64,000 nt of DNA from CAYRFQ01 sp964423615 (GTDB taxonomy: Bacteria; Planctomycetota; Planctomycetia; Gemmatales; Gemmataceae). A program made the position numbers and the translations under genes. Each line of letters begins with the position of its first letter. Position 1 is the stretch's first letter. Of this stretch, positions 9,388 through 18,262 are shown one piece after another. The stretch spans positions 1 through 64,000 of the forward strand of contig CAYRFQ010000005.1 of NCBI GenBank assembly GCA_964423615.1, given 5' to 3'. The notes under the pieces were generated by a model, which was not told the DNA's origin, did no database searches, and worked only from the letters and a program-made list of their open reading frames with translations.

Positions 9388-10371
9388 TCACCGCTTCCAC
9401 TTGCGAAAATTGATCATTCGGAACTGCCCCTTGCTCGACTTGGCAAATTCTTCGAGGGTACTTCTAGTTCTAAATCTAGTAACATTAAGCTCTATTACGT
9501 GGATGGGCACACCATTGGTGTTGTTTCGTGACAGCCGACGTAATTGCACAGGATCTGCGTCGTCTGCGTCTGTCAGGAAGTATATAGCCTCCGCCCCGAG
9601 TGACAGAGATTTCGCGAGGGCGAGGGTGTGAGAGGTGCCGCCTACAGCTTTGACACATCGGAGGGCATGGGCCACAAGCTGTTTGTTCAGGATGGTTGGT
9701 TCCAGCCAGTCGCGTCTTGTTGGGAGCAGATGAGCTGGGTGGTCGTTGTAGATGACGACCTGAAAGGTAGTTTCGGGAGGAAGGGCCTCCAGACTGGCCA
9801 GGAGTTCGTTTGTCGCCACTTCAAGGGCATTTTGCCGTCCCATACTCATCGAACGATCGAGGACATACACGATATGTTTGGCTTCTGTAGGTATTCCAAA
9901 AAATGAAGACGGTTTAGACCCAGCCTTAACTTTGTTTGCTTGGTTTGTTGGAGTGTTGTTCCGGTTTCTCAGTTCTCGATTATCAGTAAACCGTTTCGTT
10001 CTATCCGTTAATTGGCTATTCGGAGGTATGTTGGCGAGTGGAAATGAGTGGAGCTGAGGCTCTTCGGAGATGGATGGGCCAACGTATTGGGGATCGATGT
10101 CCTGACGTAGACGGGAAGGGGGAGTTGACTCTTGGTAGGCTTGTTCGCTTGAGGGTTGTGCTCGTTGGTAGACATTGCAGAGACCACTTTTTCTTACACG
10201 ATATCCCTTTCTTGGACCTGATTCGTTGCCCGTCACCTGGTCGAACAACGCTGGGCCAAACAGAAAAACGACCAGAAAAAATAGAAATCCGTGGAGGAAG
10301 AGCGATATGCAGACTGCAGGCCACCAATTTTTCGGAGGACGGGGATTGGATGAGGAGTGCGAAAAAGTCAT
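9388..10371 (-). CDS. membrane-anchored VWA-domain protein
   Basis: 327 aa from the ATG at 10371, which has AAGGA nine bases upstream; the open frame extends to 10548, but that part has no ribosome binding site and lacks sensible composition. One transmembrane helix (residues 16-43, WWPAVCISLFLHGFLFFLVV) anchors it, followed by a disordered Ser/Pro/Asn-rich linker and a von Willebrand A domain from about residue 160. The MIDAS motif DRSMS is at 172-176, followed by GGTSHTLAL, which supplies the usual conserved Thr, and FLTDADD. Such TM-linker-VWA proteins are common in planctomycetes; the role (metal-dependent adhesion or assembly) is inferred. Confidence 0.8.
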   Translation of the reverse strand: MTFSHSSSNPRPPKNWWPAVCISLFLHGFLFFLVVFLFGPALFDQVTGNESGPRKGYRVRKSGLCNVYQRAQPSSEQAYQESTPPSRLRQDIDPQYVGPSISEEPQLHSFPLANIPPNSQLTDRTKRFTDNRELRNRNNTPTNQANKVKAGSKPSSFFGIPTEAKHIVYVLDRSMSMGRQNALEVATNELLASLEALPPETTFQVVIYNDHPAHLLPTRRDWLEPTILNKQLVAHALRCVKAVGGTSHTLALAKSLSLGAEAIYFLTDADDADPVQLRRLSRNNTNGVPIHVIELNVTRFRTRSTLEEFAKSSKGQFRMINFRKWKR

Positions 10372-10700
10372 GGACCGGCGTCCTTTCCGATCAAGTATTT
10401 GAGAAGAACTGGCCGAAGAATATTGTGTCCTCGCGGGATGGTTTTGCTCCAGAGAGGGGCAGGAGGCCCTAAGCTCCTTTGATTTTGTTCCCCGTCCCGT
10501 GTTGTGATGACCAGCCTGAGGGACAGCGGTGGTGTGCTTGCATGCCACCGCTGCTTTATGCGCTGTTGATTCTTGATATTTGTATCTTCCATTTCACGTC
10601 TCGTCTGCCGATAGTCATCCTCCGCATAACAACCATGATGGATTTTCGCAATCGGAATTTCTCGATGTGCAATTCTGTTACTTAGTGTCCTTTTGTTGGA

Positions 10701-11156
10701 TTGCAAAAGGGACAATTACTCGTTAGATCTGATAAAATACTTAGATGCCTTCCCAAAATGGTTGTACTGACTTCTCGTTCCAAACGATCCTTGCGCGATG
10801 CTCGTTCTGGTGCTGCGGTCGATCACCATCATCTGTTGCAGACCTATAACATCGGCGATGACCGGATGGTTTCAGTTGTGGTGATGCCACTGTTGCAAGG
10901 CGAAACACTTGATGCTCGGCTGCGCTCCAATGTCGGCTTGTCGATTAGCAAAGGTTTGCATTTGGGTAGAGAAACCGCAGCAGGTTTAACGGCGGCTCAC
11001 AAAAAGGGTTTTATCCACAGAGAAATCAAGCACACCAACATCTTGCTCGAGCAGAACACTCCCAAACGTGGCGAGTCTCGGTTTTGCGACGTCAATATTC
11101 TCGACTTTGGTTTGGCCGATGCAACCAGTCAAGACGACAGGCAGTTGAAACGATAC
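10701..11156 (+). pseudogene. decayed serine/threonine kinase fragment
   Basis: The translation keeps the middle of a bacterial Ser/Thr kinase: a helix-C-like region (SLRDARSGAAVDHHHLLQTY), the hinge (MPLLQGETLDARLR), then GLTAAHKKGFIHREIKHTNI in place of the usual AAH..G.IHRDIKPAN, and NILDFGLAD. The N-terminal glycine loop and ATP-binding Lys are absent. The catalytic Asp is Glu and the KPAN motif is KHTN. After DFG there is no APE motif, and the frame runs into the 3' end of the opposing 1237-aa gene. The best ATG is 10758. I read this as a truncated, inactivated kinase copy. A weak hairpin (10686-10712) precedes it. Confidence 0.65.
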
Positions 11157-11274
11157 GTAGACTGTTCTAACGACGGATACTCAGGTGTGAGTCGTGGGAG
11201 GGTTCGCAACGCTTTCGTTCACAGCCGTCGCAGTGCAACGGCTGAAACGGGCCGAACGTTGACCGTTCTCGAAC

Positions 11275-14200
11275 TCAACTGCTTTCCTTGGTGGATGTCC
11301 TCACCGCGAGTCGCAAACCTTCACCCGCAAATCGGAGCGAGAATCGACCGTTAGTAGTTCCCACACGGATGAGTATTTGATTCCAGCCCTTGGACAGATC
11401 AACGGCTACGCGTTTCGATGGCTGTTTTGACGAACTTGGTGTTTGGTCCTCGTGGACCTTCTCTTTGTTGATCCAAACTCGGATTGGGCCAGCCGATCCG
11501 CATAACATCTGAACTTTCTGAGCCTCTGGTGAGAACACGAAGGTTGTGGCGTAAGCGGAGAAATTCTTTTCTCGGAAACGCTCTTGCAAGTTCATAGACC
11601 CATTCGGGTCAGCTCGAAGCACTTGCCATGCGAACTTCTGCTTTCCAACTGTATATTCGGCATCGAGGGCTGGATTTTTTTCCGGAGGATGGGAAACTGT
11701 CCAGTCCGGTCCGAACGGACCCACGACCCAGAATTCTAATCCCATTCCACGGATGTCTTCTTGGGCCTTGCGGTTCTTCAAGAAAGCAACGAGGTCCAGA
11801 AATTGACCGAACGTCAAATGTTTGACGACGTCGTCCGGCATGAGCGACTTGGTCGAGGGCTTGATGGCTTTGAGGTCCTGCGTGGCTATTCGAATTTCCT
11901 TGGCGTTGGGGTCCCGCAAGACGACTTCGTCTGGCGTCTGGGAAATCTTGAGGCCCGTGAAAATTTGTCCCTTCTTCGTGAGGGCCATGTAGCTCTGGAA
12001 ACCTTCCTTGATCTCCTTGCTCGGCTCAAGAAGGTGTTCGATGATCTTCTCGGTCGATTGGGTGTCCCACGACCGGGTCAAGTCCGGCCCGACGTTGCCG
12101 CCGACGCCTTCGAGTTGATGGCAACTTATGCAGGCAATTTTTGTATCGCTCAAATACAGCTTGCGTCCGCGAATGGGATTGCCTCGGTCTCGGACCAACT
12201 TGCGTATCGACTTGAGGTTTTCTGGCGTGACGTTCAATAGCCCGCTCTTCATCACCCGCTTCAAGAGCGGCGTGACGGCCTTGTTTTGTTTGGAGAACCG
12301 ACGCAAGACCTCGGTGACTTGGGGGAGCAAGGCTCGTGGGAGTTTTCCTTGTAGAAAGGTCTTGCCGACGAGGATGGCACCTCTTGGCCGGGTGCCGAGG
12401 ACAGTGATTGCTTCTTTTTGCAGTGGGAAGTTTGCTTGTTCGAGCACTTTGGCCGCTAGCTTGGCAGCGACGAAACTATCGACCATGCTTAGTGATCGCA
12501 ACGCTTGGGCTTGAACCTCGCGTCCTTCGTTTGACGAGGCCAGTGCTTTTTCCTCGATCAACTCACGCAATAACTGCGTGGCCTTCTTGACCTTCAAAAT
12601 GCCAACGGCTTTGATCAGTGCACTACGCTCACCATTTTTCAGACCCGAGACGGCTAACGCCTTCACGAGAGCCGGCGCCGCCTTTTCGACGCGTCCGTTG
12701 GCAATGGCTTCGATGGCGGCAAGGCGTACGTTCAGGCTTGGTTCGTCGTCGAGGAATCGGACGAGGAGTTTGTGGGCTTTAGGAGAGTCGAAAGCCTTGG
12801 TGGCGGCCATAACTTTCAGACCGGCCAGCTTGAGCTTGTCCAGCCCTGCAAGATTTTTTACGGGATTGGTCGACATCCTCGCCAGCATGTCGGCCTTCAT
12901 CAAGTACGACACGACCGGCTCCACCGAGATCTGCGGATCGAGTTGATAGTTCGTGTAAGACTCGAGGAGTTGGGCTCTCTGGTCCCCGTTGAGGTGGACG
13001 TTGTGGAGCAGGTTTGGTAAGGCCTCCGCGGCAGGTCTCGTTCGGAAGGAAAGGAACGCCTCGACGACGGTGCCCAGGTGAGTGTCGTTGCCAGAATTGG
13101 CCAACGCGTCCAACGATTGCATTCCTTGCTTGCCGAGACGTTCGACGCTTCGGACGATGCCGTCGCGTAGGAAGATGTCTTTACCCTGGTCAAACTTCAG
13201 GACGTTCACAAGAGCGTCGGCGGCTCCCTTGGCTCCAATCCGTCCGATGGCAAGGGCGATGGCCCGTAAGACTTCCGGCTCGCGTTCGTTGAGGGCTCGG
13301 TTCAGAGCGGCGTGGACTTTTTGGTCTGCTTTCTGGGAGTTTAAACCGAGACCTTCTGCGGCCAATCGACGTATGTCTGGATCGAGATCGAGCAGCAACT
13401 TTTGAAACGTTTTCGAGACTTCGTCGTTCCAAAACGATTGCACGACGCCAATCGCCGCGATTCGGGTGTGGAGCGGTTTCTCGACATTCGTGGTGATTGT
13501 CAGCAACGTGTCTCGATTTTTCTCGCCCCGTTTGCGGAGTTGAGCTTGGGCCTTGACGCGATCGCTGAAGTTGTTGCTTTCCAGTGTCTGTAAGAGATCT
13601 TCATCGGACTGTTTGGCGATCTTGGCCCAGCTATCCGTCGCGCGGAGGGGAATTGCTGGATGCTTTTCCGTTCCGGCCCAACTCACACGATAGATGCGCC
13701 CCTTGGTGCCATTACCCCATAGTTTTCCGGCACCGCCGGAGTCGGTTCGCCAGTCGCAAATGTACATGGCGCCATCTGGCCCGAGGACCATCTGACAGGG
13801 ACGGAATAGAGGATCGTTCGACTTCATGAACTCGAACTCGTGAGTCACGCGGAACGTTGCTCCGTTTTGTTCGACGACATACGCCCGGATCAATTTTCGG
13901 AAGACGTCGGGATAGTAGAGTACACCGCGGTAGTGCTCGGGGAAGTAGGTGTCGTTGTAAATCAGCAAACCGGCTGGAGAACCTCGTCCCGTTTTCAGCA
14001 TTGGTGGGAGCTTGCCGGGCAGTTCGCCATAGACTGCGCTACGGGTGAAATCGGGACGACAACAGCGGGCCCCTGGTCGTAGTCTCCATCCATAGTCAAC
14101 GGCTTCGGGAATGTGCATGAGCCGACAACCGGTCCACTTGGAGCCGTCTTCGTTGTCGTTGTCGACGTGGAACATGTGAAACTTGGTGTCAAATGCGACG

Positions 14201-14988
14201 TTCCGGTACGGGTTTCGAAAGCCTCGAGCGAACTCGTGCATTTGTCTACCATCGGGACGACATCGGAAGACGGCACCAGTACGGAGGACATTGACCTTTG
14301 CTCCGTCGGACCCCTCGACAAAGTTGTCGTCGTCGCCCGAGGTGATGTAGAGCCATCCGTCGTTGCCGATCGTCAAGCCCGAAACTTGGTGATGGTGGAA
14401 TCCACAGAAACCCTGTGCGATGACTTCTTTCTTTCCGTAGGGGCCTTCAGGGGCCTCTTGCTTGTAGCGTCGCACGGTGCCTTGGCCAGTGAGATAAACG
14501 TAGCCATCGTGAACGAGAATACTCGAAGGCAACTCGTCTTTGAGGACCACTTTCGCCTGGTCGTATTGGCCGTCGCTGTTGGTGTCCTTGAGGACTTTGA
14601 CTTGATCGGGGATAGGTTTCTTCATGATGGCCACGTTCCGTTTCGAACCGTCCTTGTAGGTGAAGGTCACGGAACTAGCCGGGAAATTGCCGCCTTTCCA
14701 CTTGAGCCACTCGAGAACATACAGAGTGCCATCGGGGCCAAAGGTCATTCCGACGGGGTTGATCACTTCGGGAGCCTCGGCGACGATCTCGACCTTGAGG
14801 CCTTCGGGAGTGAAATAGCCTTTCAGACGTGGATCGGTTTTCCCTTGATCAATAGCCTTGAACCACTCCGGCGCTGGCTTAGGAGGAGATTGTTGGAACT
14901 TGAGATTTTTGGGGCCACCAGTTTGCGTAAAGCTCCAGTCGCAAGCGAAAGTAAGTAGGGCCAGTAAACCAAGAAATAACCGTTTCAC
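11275..14988 (-). CDS. PVC-type membrane-bound dehydrogenase / HEAT / cytochrome c fusion
   Basis: 1237 aa from the GTG at 14988, backed by GGAGGA eight bases upstream; the open frame back to 15309 lacks a ribosome binding site. A signal peptide (KRLFLGLLALLTFACDW) is followed by a beta-propeller dehydrogenase-like domain (about residues 30-450, with NPVGMTFGPDGTLYVLEW and GLTIGNDGWLYITSGDDDN). HEAT repeats fill about 480-900. A c-type cytochrome domain has heme site CISCH at about 953-957 and a likely distal Met in SLMPDD near residue 1050. A C-terminal jelly-roll-like domain (about 1085-1237) ends the protein. This matches the planctomycete families that combine a PVC dehydrogenase-like domain with a heme-binding domain. 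It should be periplasmic and pass electrons from an unknown, probably sugar-like, substrate. Confidence 0.9.
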   Translation of the reverse strand: MKRLFLGLLALLTFACDWSFTQTGGPKNLKFQQSPPKPAPEWFKAIDQGKTDPRLKGYFTPEGLKVEIVAEAPEVINPVGMTFGPDGTLYVLEWLKWKGGNFPASSVTFTYKDGSKRNVAIMKKPIPDQVKVLKDTNSDGQYDQAKVVLKDELPSSILVHDGYVYLTGQGTVRRYKQEAPEGPYGKKEVIAQGFCGFHHHQVSGLTIGNDGWLYITSGDDDNFVEGSDGAKVNVLRTGAVFRCRPDGRQMHEFARGFRNPYRNVAFDTKFHMFHVDNDNEDGSKWTGCRLMHIPEAVDYGWRLRPGARCCRPDFTRSAVYGELPGKLPPMLKTGRGSPAGLLIYNDTYFPEHYRGVLYYPDVFRKLIRAYVVEQNGATFRVTHEFEFMKSNDPLFRPCQMVLGPDGAMYICDWRTDSGGAGKLWGNGTKGRIYRVSWAGTEKHPAIPLRATDSWAKIAKQSDEDLLQTLESNNFSDRVKAQAQLRKRGEKNRDTLLTITTNVEKPLHTRIAAIGVVQSFWNDEVSKTFQKLLLDLDPDIRRLAAEGLGLNSQKADQKVHAALNRALNEREPEVLRAIALAIGRIGAKGAADALVNVLKFDQGKDIFLRDGIVRSVERLGKQGMQSLDALANSGNDTHLGTVVEAFLSFRTRPAAEALPNLLHNVHLNGDQRAQLLESYTNYQLDPQISVEPVVSYLMKADMLARMSTNPVKNLAGLDKLKLAGLKVMAATKAFDSPKAHKLLVRFLDDEPSLNVRLAAIEAIANGRVEKAAPALVKALAVSGLKNGERSALIKAVGILKVKKATQLLRELIEEKALASSNEGREVQAQALRSLSMVDSFVAAKLAAKVLEQANFPLQKEAITVLGTRPRGAILVGKTFLQGKLPRALLPQVTEVLRRFSKQNKAVTPLLKRVMKSGLLNVTPENLKSIRKLVRDRGNPIRGRKLYLSDTKIACISCHQLEGVGGNVGPDLTRSWDTQSTEKIIEHLLEPSKEIKEGFQSYMALTKKGQIFTGLKISQTPDEVVLRDPNAKEIRIATQDLKAIKPSTKSLMPDDVVKHLTFGQFLDLVAFLKNRKAQEDIRGMGLEFWVVGPFGPDWTVSHPPEKNPALDAEYTVGKQKFAWQVLRADPNGSMNLQERFREKNFSAYATTFVFSPEAQKVQMLCGSAGPIRVWINKEKVHEDQTPSSSKQPSKRVAVDLSKGWNQILIRVGTTNGRFSLRFAGEGLRLAVRTSTKESS

Positions 14989-15457
14989 GGAGATATTCCT
15001 CCATTTTGGGTGGATAAATTCGATGGTAAGTAAGCGGGGTGTCGAGCGAATCACCCGATAAGCGTTGGATTCGAAAACCTGTAGATTAGTTCCGCAATCT
15101 GCAATCCAGATTACATGGACAGAGCAACTGGATGCACGAAAAATTCTGCGGTTCTGTAATTCGGTTTGATGACTTTCGCCGGCAGTGGCCATTTCGTTTG
15201 GGTCTCTTGTTTCTGGCCCAGGCTTGCGCGTAGAATCGGAAAAAGGAATCCAGCTAACATTCGAGTTTTCCAACGTCCAGAGCTCTCCATTTCTCGTTGT
15301 AGTCGACACAAACGTTTCCTATGAGCTAAACTCAAGCAAGGTGGAGATTCTCGAACGCGGTGTCCGGGGTGTAGAGCTTTTGCGTTTCGACTCTGCCACT
15401 CAAGTGTTCGTTCCGTTGAAAAGAAATTCTCAGGCAACTCCAACAAGGAGAGTCTGG

Positions 15458-15952
15458 ATGCAGTATAAGAATTGGCCGAGTTTACTTCGTCGAATCCCAT
15501 CCGAATATCACGAGGGTCTCCTCGTTTCGACGATTACAGGCGGAGAAATCGTGATTCAGTCCGTCGTTCACTTGGACGAGCAGTTCCTCATCATCCGTGG
15601 GAGACCTGCTGGTTCTTCCGATGGAGGAAAAGTGATCATGATCCCCTTGGCGAACGTGAACTATATGATGTTTCAACAAGTCTTGTCCGAGGAGGGGGTT
15701 GCCGAGCTTTTCTCGGGAGAGACTCCCGAATTTGTTGCCCTTCCTTCGTCCGCGAATGCCGTCGAAGAGGATCACCGGGAAGCGGACGGGCCGGAAGCGA
15801 ATGGGGAATACCCTGTGGAGCCAAAAGAGTCGGATCGTAACGGGCACTCGTCGCCAACGACAACTTCGGTTGATCCGATCCATCCCTCCAAAGCGCTGCT
15901 GCTGGCAAAATTGCGCGCCCGTTTACAAGGGGATAACGACAAACCCAAGTGA
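15458..15952 (+). CDS. small hypothetical protein
   Basis: 164 aa from the ATG at 15458, which has AAGGAG seven bases upstream; the open frame extends to 15185, but that part has no comparable ribosome binding site. The first 95 residues look like a compact beta-rich domain (EGLLVSTITGGEIVIQSVVH, GGKVIMIPLANVNYMMFQQ). The rest is a disordered Glu/Ser/Pro tail ending in a basic helix (ALLLAKLRARLQG). No signal peptide or membrane segment. I do not recognise the family. It is divergent from the dehydrogenase/cytochrome gene and 140 bp ahead of the DUF2071 gene on the same strand. Confidence 0.65.
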   Translation: MQYKNWPSLLRRIPSEYHEGLLVSTITGGEIVIQSVVHLDEQFLIIRGRPAGSSDGGKVIMIPLANVNYMMFQQVLSEEGVAELFSGETPEFVALPSSANAVEEDHREADGPEANGEYPVEPKESDRNGHSSPTTTSVDPIHPSKALLLAKLRARLQGDNDKPK

Positions 15953-16092
15953 CCAATGTCAACAAATCGATCTCGCCACAGGGCAAATTTAGTTGTCCAC
16001 ATTGATTAGCCCTAAGAAATTTGGCTTCTTGTCGAGATTTCCGTATTATTCTTCCTATGAAACCCTAGTTCCTATCCGCCGAATGGCGATAT

Positions 16093-16791
16093 TTGTTGAT
16101 GCTGAATTACGAGATCGATCCAGAATTACTCCAACCGTTGGTACCGCATGGAGTGGAACTGGATGGGTACGACGGCCGCACCTATGTTAGTATGGTCGGC
16201 TTTCGGTTCCTCAATACGCGAGTGCTCGGGTGGCGAATTCCTTTTCACGTCAACTTTGATGAAGTGAACTTGCGGTTCTACGTCCGACGGGAAACGCCGG
16301 AGGGTTTTCAACGGGGTGTAGTGTTTATCAAAGAGATCGTCCCGAAATGGGCCATCGCGAAAGTAGCTAGGTGGATCTACAATGAAAAGTACGTCGCGTG
16401 TCCGATGGCTTCGCTGCTGACCCTACCCGCTGGTAACAACGAGACCACTGGATTCGTCGAGTACCGTTGGAAGAGCTTGAGAAGTTGGAACAAAGTGTCT
16501 GCCAAATTCGCGGGGGAAGCCAAACTGCCGGAGCCAGGTTCGGAGGAAGCATTCATCACTGAGCACTATTGGGGATACACTGTACAGAGGAACGGCTCTA
16601 CATTGGAATACCGAGTCAGTCATCCGCAATGGAAAGTCTGGGCTGCAACAGAAACGACTGTTGAGTGCGATGTTGGCGAATTTTATGGTCCGCAGTTCGT
16701 AGAAGCCCTGAGCCAAAAGCCGACTTCGGTGTTCGTCGCAGATGGGTCCGTCATTGAGGTTCTGAAAGGCCAAAGCCTTCGAAGCCAGTGA
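16093..16791 (+). CDS. DUF2071 (YqjF-like) protein with an in-frame TAG near its N-terminus
   Basis: About 230 aa with family features: LMLNYEIDPELLQPLVPHG, DGRTYVSMVGFRF, VNLRFYVRRETPEGFQRGVVF. DUF2071 proteins have an acetoacetate-decarboxylase-like fold and unknown function. The conserved N-terminus continues upstream in the same frame as FLSAEWRYLL, but a TAG at 16066-16068 separates it from an ATG at 16057 (reading MKP, stop, FLSAEWRYLL). Translation must therefore restart at TTG 16093/16096 or ATG 16099, losing about eight conserved residues, or read through. No ribosome binding site is obvious at any of these. The gene may be freshly damaged or slightly shortened but active. Confidence 0.75.
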   Translation: MLMLNYEIDPELLQPLVPHGVELDGYDGRTYVSMVGFRFLNTRVLGWRIPFHVNFDEVNLRFYVRRETPEGFQRGVVFIKEIVPKWAIAKVARWIYNEKYVACPMASLLTLPAGNNETTGFVEYRWKSLRSWNKVSAKFAGEAKLPEPGSEEAFITEHYWGYTVQRNGSTLEYRVSHPQWKVWAATETTVECDVGEFYGPQFVEALSQKPTSVFVADGSVIEVLKGQSLRSQ

Positions 16792-17010
16792 TGCGTCACG
16801 CAGCATACTACATAGGCTCAGTCGACCTTCGATGCGATGTTTTTGACAAATTGATCGTCTCCGAAATTCCTGCGTGATTGACGTCAAAAACTATTTCTAT
16901 TACGGCAGAGATGGCTGTCAAAAAAATACTGCTGAGACGTTTTTCATTTCTAGTTTCCACGAATTCTCCATCAAACGCCTGGAAACAAGCGTACTCGGAG
17001 ACATTCCAAA

Positions 17011-17274
17011 TCGTGCCCCAATTCTTTCGCGATACTTGATCACTTTCCGACCGTAACCACTCTGGCAGTTAATGCAACAACAAACCATAATGGAACTTGC
17101 CGTGCGGTCTCGCCTAGCTCCGATCCGACTATGTTTGCCGCACGCAGTCGCCACACGGGTGGTGTCAATGTCTCTATGGGCGATGGAAGCTGCCGGGTTG
17201 TCTCCGAGACCATCGACATCGCCGTTTGGCGAGCCATAAGTAGCATGGAGGGCGGCGAAAAGATCGGCGGATAA
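17011..17274 (+). pseudogene. C-terminal fragment of a DUF1559 (pseudopilin-like) protein
   Basis: In this frame the last 50 codons read FAARSRHTGGVNVSMGDGS followed by CRVVSETIDIAVWRAISSME, then a TAA at 17272-17274. This is the characteristic H-x-GGVNV-x-x-x-DGS end of planctomycete DUF1559 proteins, whose full length is about 300-400 aa with an N-terminal prepilin-type helix. The rest of the gene is missing: upstream of about 17011 neither the prepilin motif nor other DUF1559 blocks could be found in any frame. It is an orphan 3' fragment, probably left by a deletion. Confidence 0.7.
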
Positions 17275-17517
17275 GCAGCCGAGCTGAAGTGCTCACAGGC
17301 TGTCCTTTTGAGTCAACAAATGACGAACGCACGGCGACGATGTGGTTGTTGTCTTGCGTTTGTCTTTGGTCCACGGATTTGGGAAAACAATGATCCACCC
17401 GTTTGATAAAATCGAGTCTGTTGGGAACGAGACAAATCTATTTTCCGTTCTGTTTCCGACGTTGCTTCGCTTGGCCTACGGGAATTCTTCGACTCTCAGG
17501 GAAACGAATCACAACCG

Positions 17518-18144
17518 ATGACTGAACAGATGAAGGAAGATTGTTTTCCACCCGATTCGCGAATCCAACAAGACGGTGAGGTCGTACGACCAGAAGATGT
17601 GACGTTCCGCAGTTTCGAGGTGGAATATCCGAACATCCAAGTTGTACGCGGTGTACGGAAGGCGGCTTATATTTCGTTGGGATGGGTTTTTGTGGTGTTG
17701 GCGACTCTTGGTGTGATCTTGCCACTGCTCCCAACGACGCCATTTTTGTTACTCGCCAGTTACTTCTTCATTCGCTCATCGCGACGGTTGCATGGGTGGT
17801 TGTTGCGAAATCGTGTCTTCGGTCCTCTCATACGGGATTGGCAAGAGCGAGGGGGAGTCCGGCCGAGCGTGAAATTCACCGCGTTGGTGGTGGTTCCATT
17901 TGTAATTGGCTCGAGTATCTACCTCGGTCAACTGTCATCCCGATTGATCATTGTATTGTGTGTGCTTGGGGCTGTGGGAATGACGGTGGTGATTTGTCTC
18001 CCGATTGCCAAAGAACAGGAGAGGGGGCTAGACATCACCCATCCGGACGGAAAATTCGTGTCGTCTGTTTCGACTCCCAATTCGACCGAGAACCAGCGAG
18101 ATATCCACCAGAGGTATCAATCGGTGCGGAGGAACGGCGAGTGA
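17518..18144 (+). CDS. YbaN-like (DUF454) inner-membrane protein
   Basis: 208 aa. The core from residue 45 to 165 matches the YbaN/DUF454 family: LGWVFVVLATLGVILPLLPTT, followed by PFLLLASYFFIRSSRRLHGW and a second hydrophobic pair (VVVPFVIGSSIYLG, LIIVLCVLGAVGMTVVICLP), giving about four membrane segments. The 45-residue acidic N-terminal extension and the polar 40-residue C-terminal tail are additional to the typical length of 120-140 aa. Function of the family is not known. The ATG at 17518 has only a distant AGGGA. It is a single gene. Confidence 0.8.
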   Translation: MTEQMKEDCFPPDSRIQQDGEVVRPEDVTFRSFEVEYPNIQVVRGVRKAAYISLGWVFVVLATLGVILPLLPTTPFLLLASYFFIRSSRRLHGWLLRNRVFGPLIRDWQERGGVRPSVKFTALVVVPFVIGSSIYLGQLSSRLIIVLCVLGAVGMTVVICLPIAKEQERGLDITHPDGKFVSSVSTPNSTENQRDIHQRYQSVRRNGE

Positions 18145-18262
18145 TCTTGGAGCCGTTAGGCGGTTGTAACCGAGACAATTCGCGACGAAGTGGAATGAAC
18201 CTCGGGGTTAGAATCTAAGGCCTCTTGGAGCTACTAATCCAACAGTCAAATCGAAACCCGGT

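Noticed and set aside
14113..14958. 281-codon open frame on the plus strand
   Set aside because: It is antisense to the dehydrogenase/cytochrome gene, whose domains and signal peptide are clear, and it shows no domain of its own.
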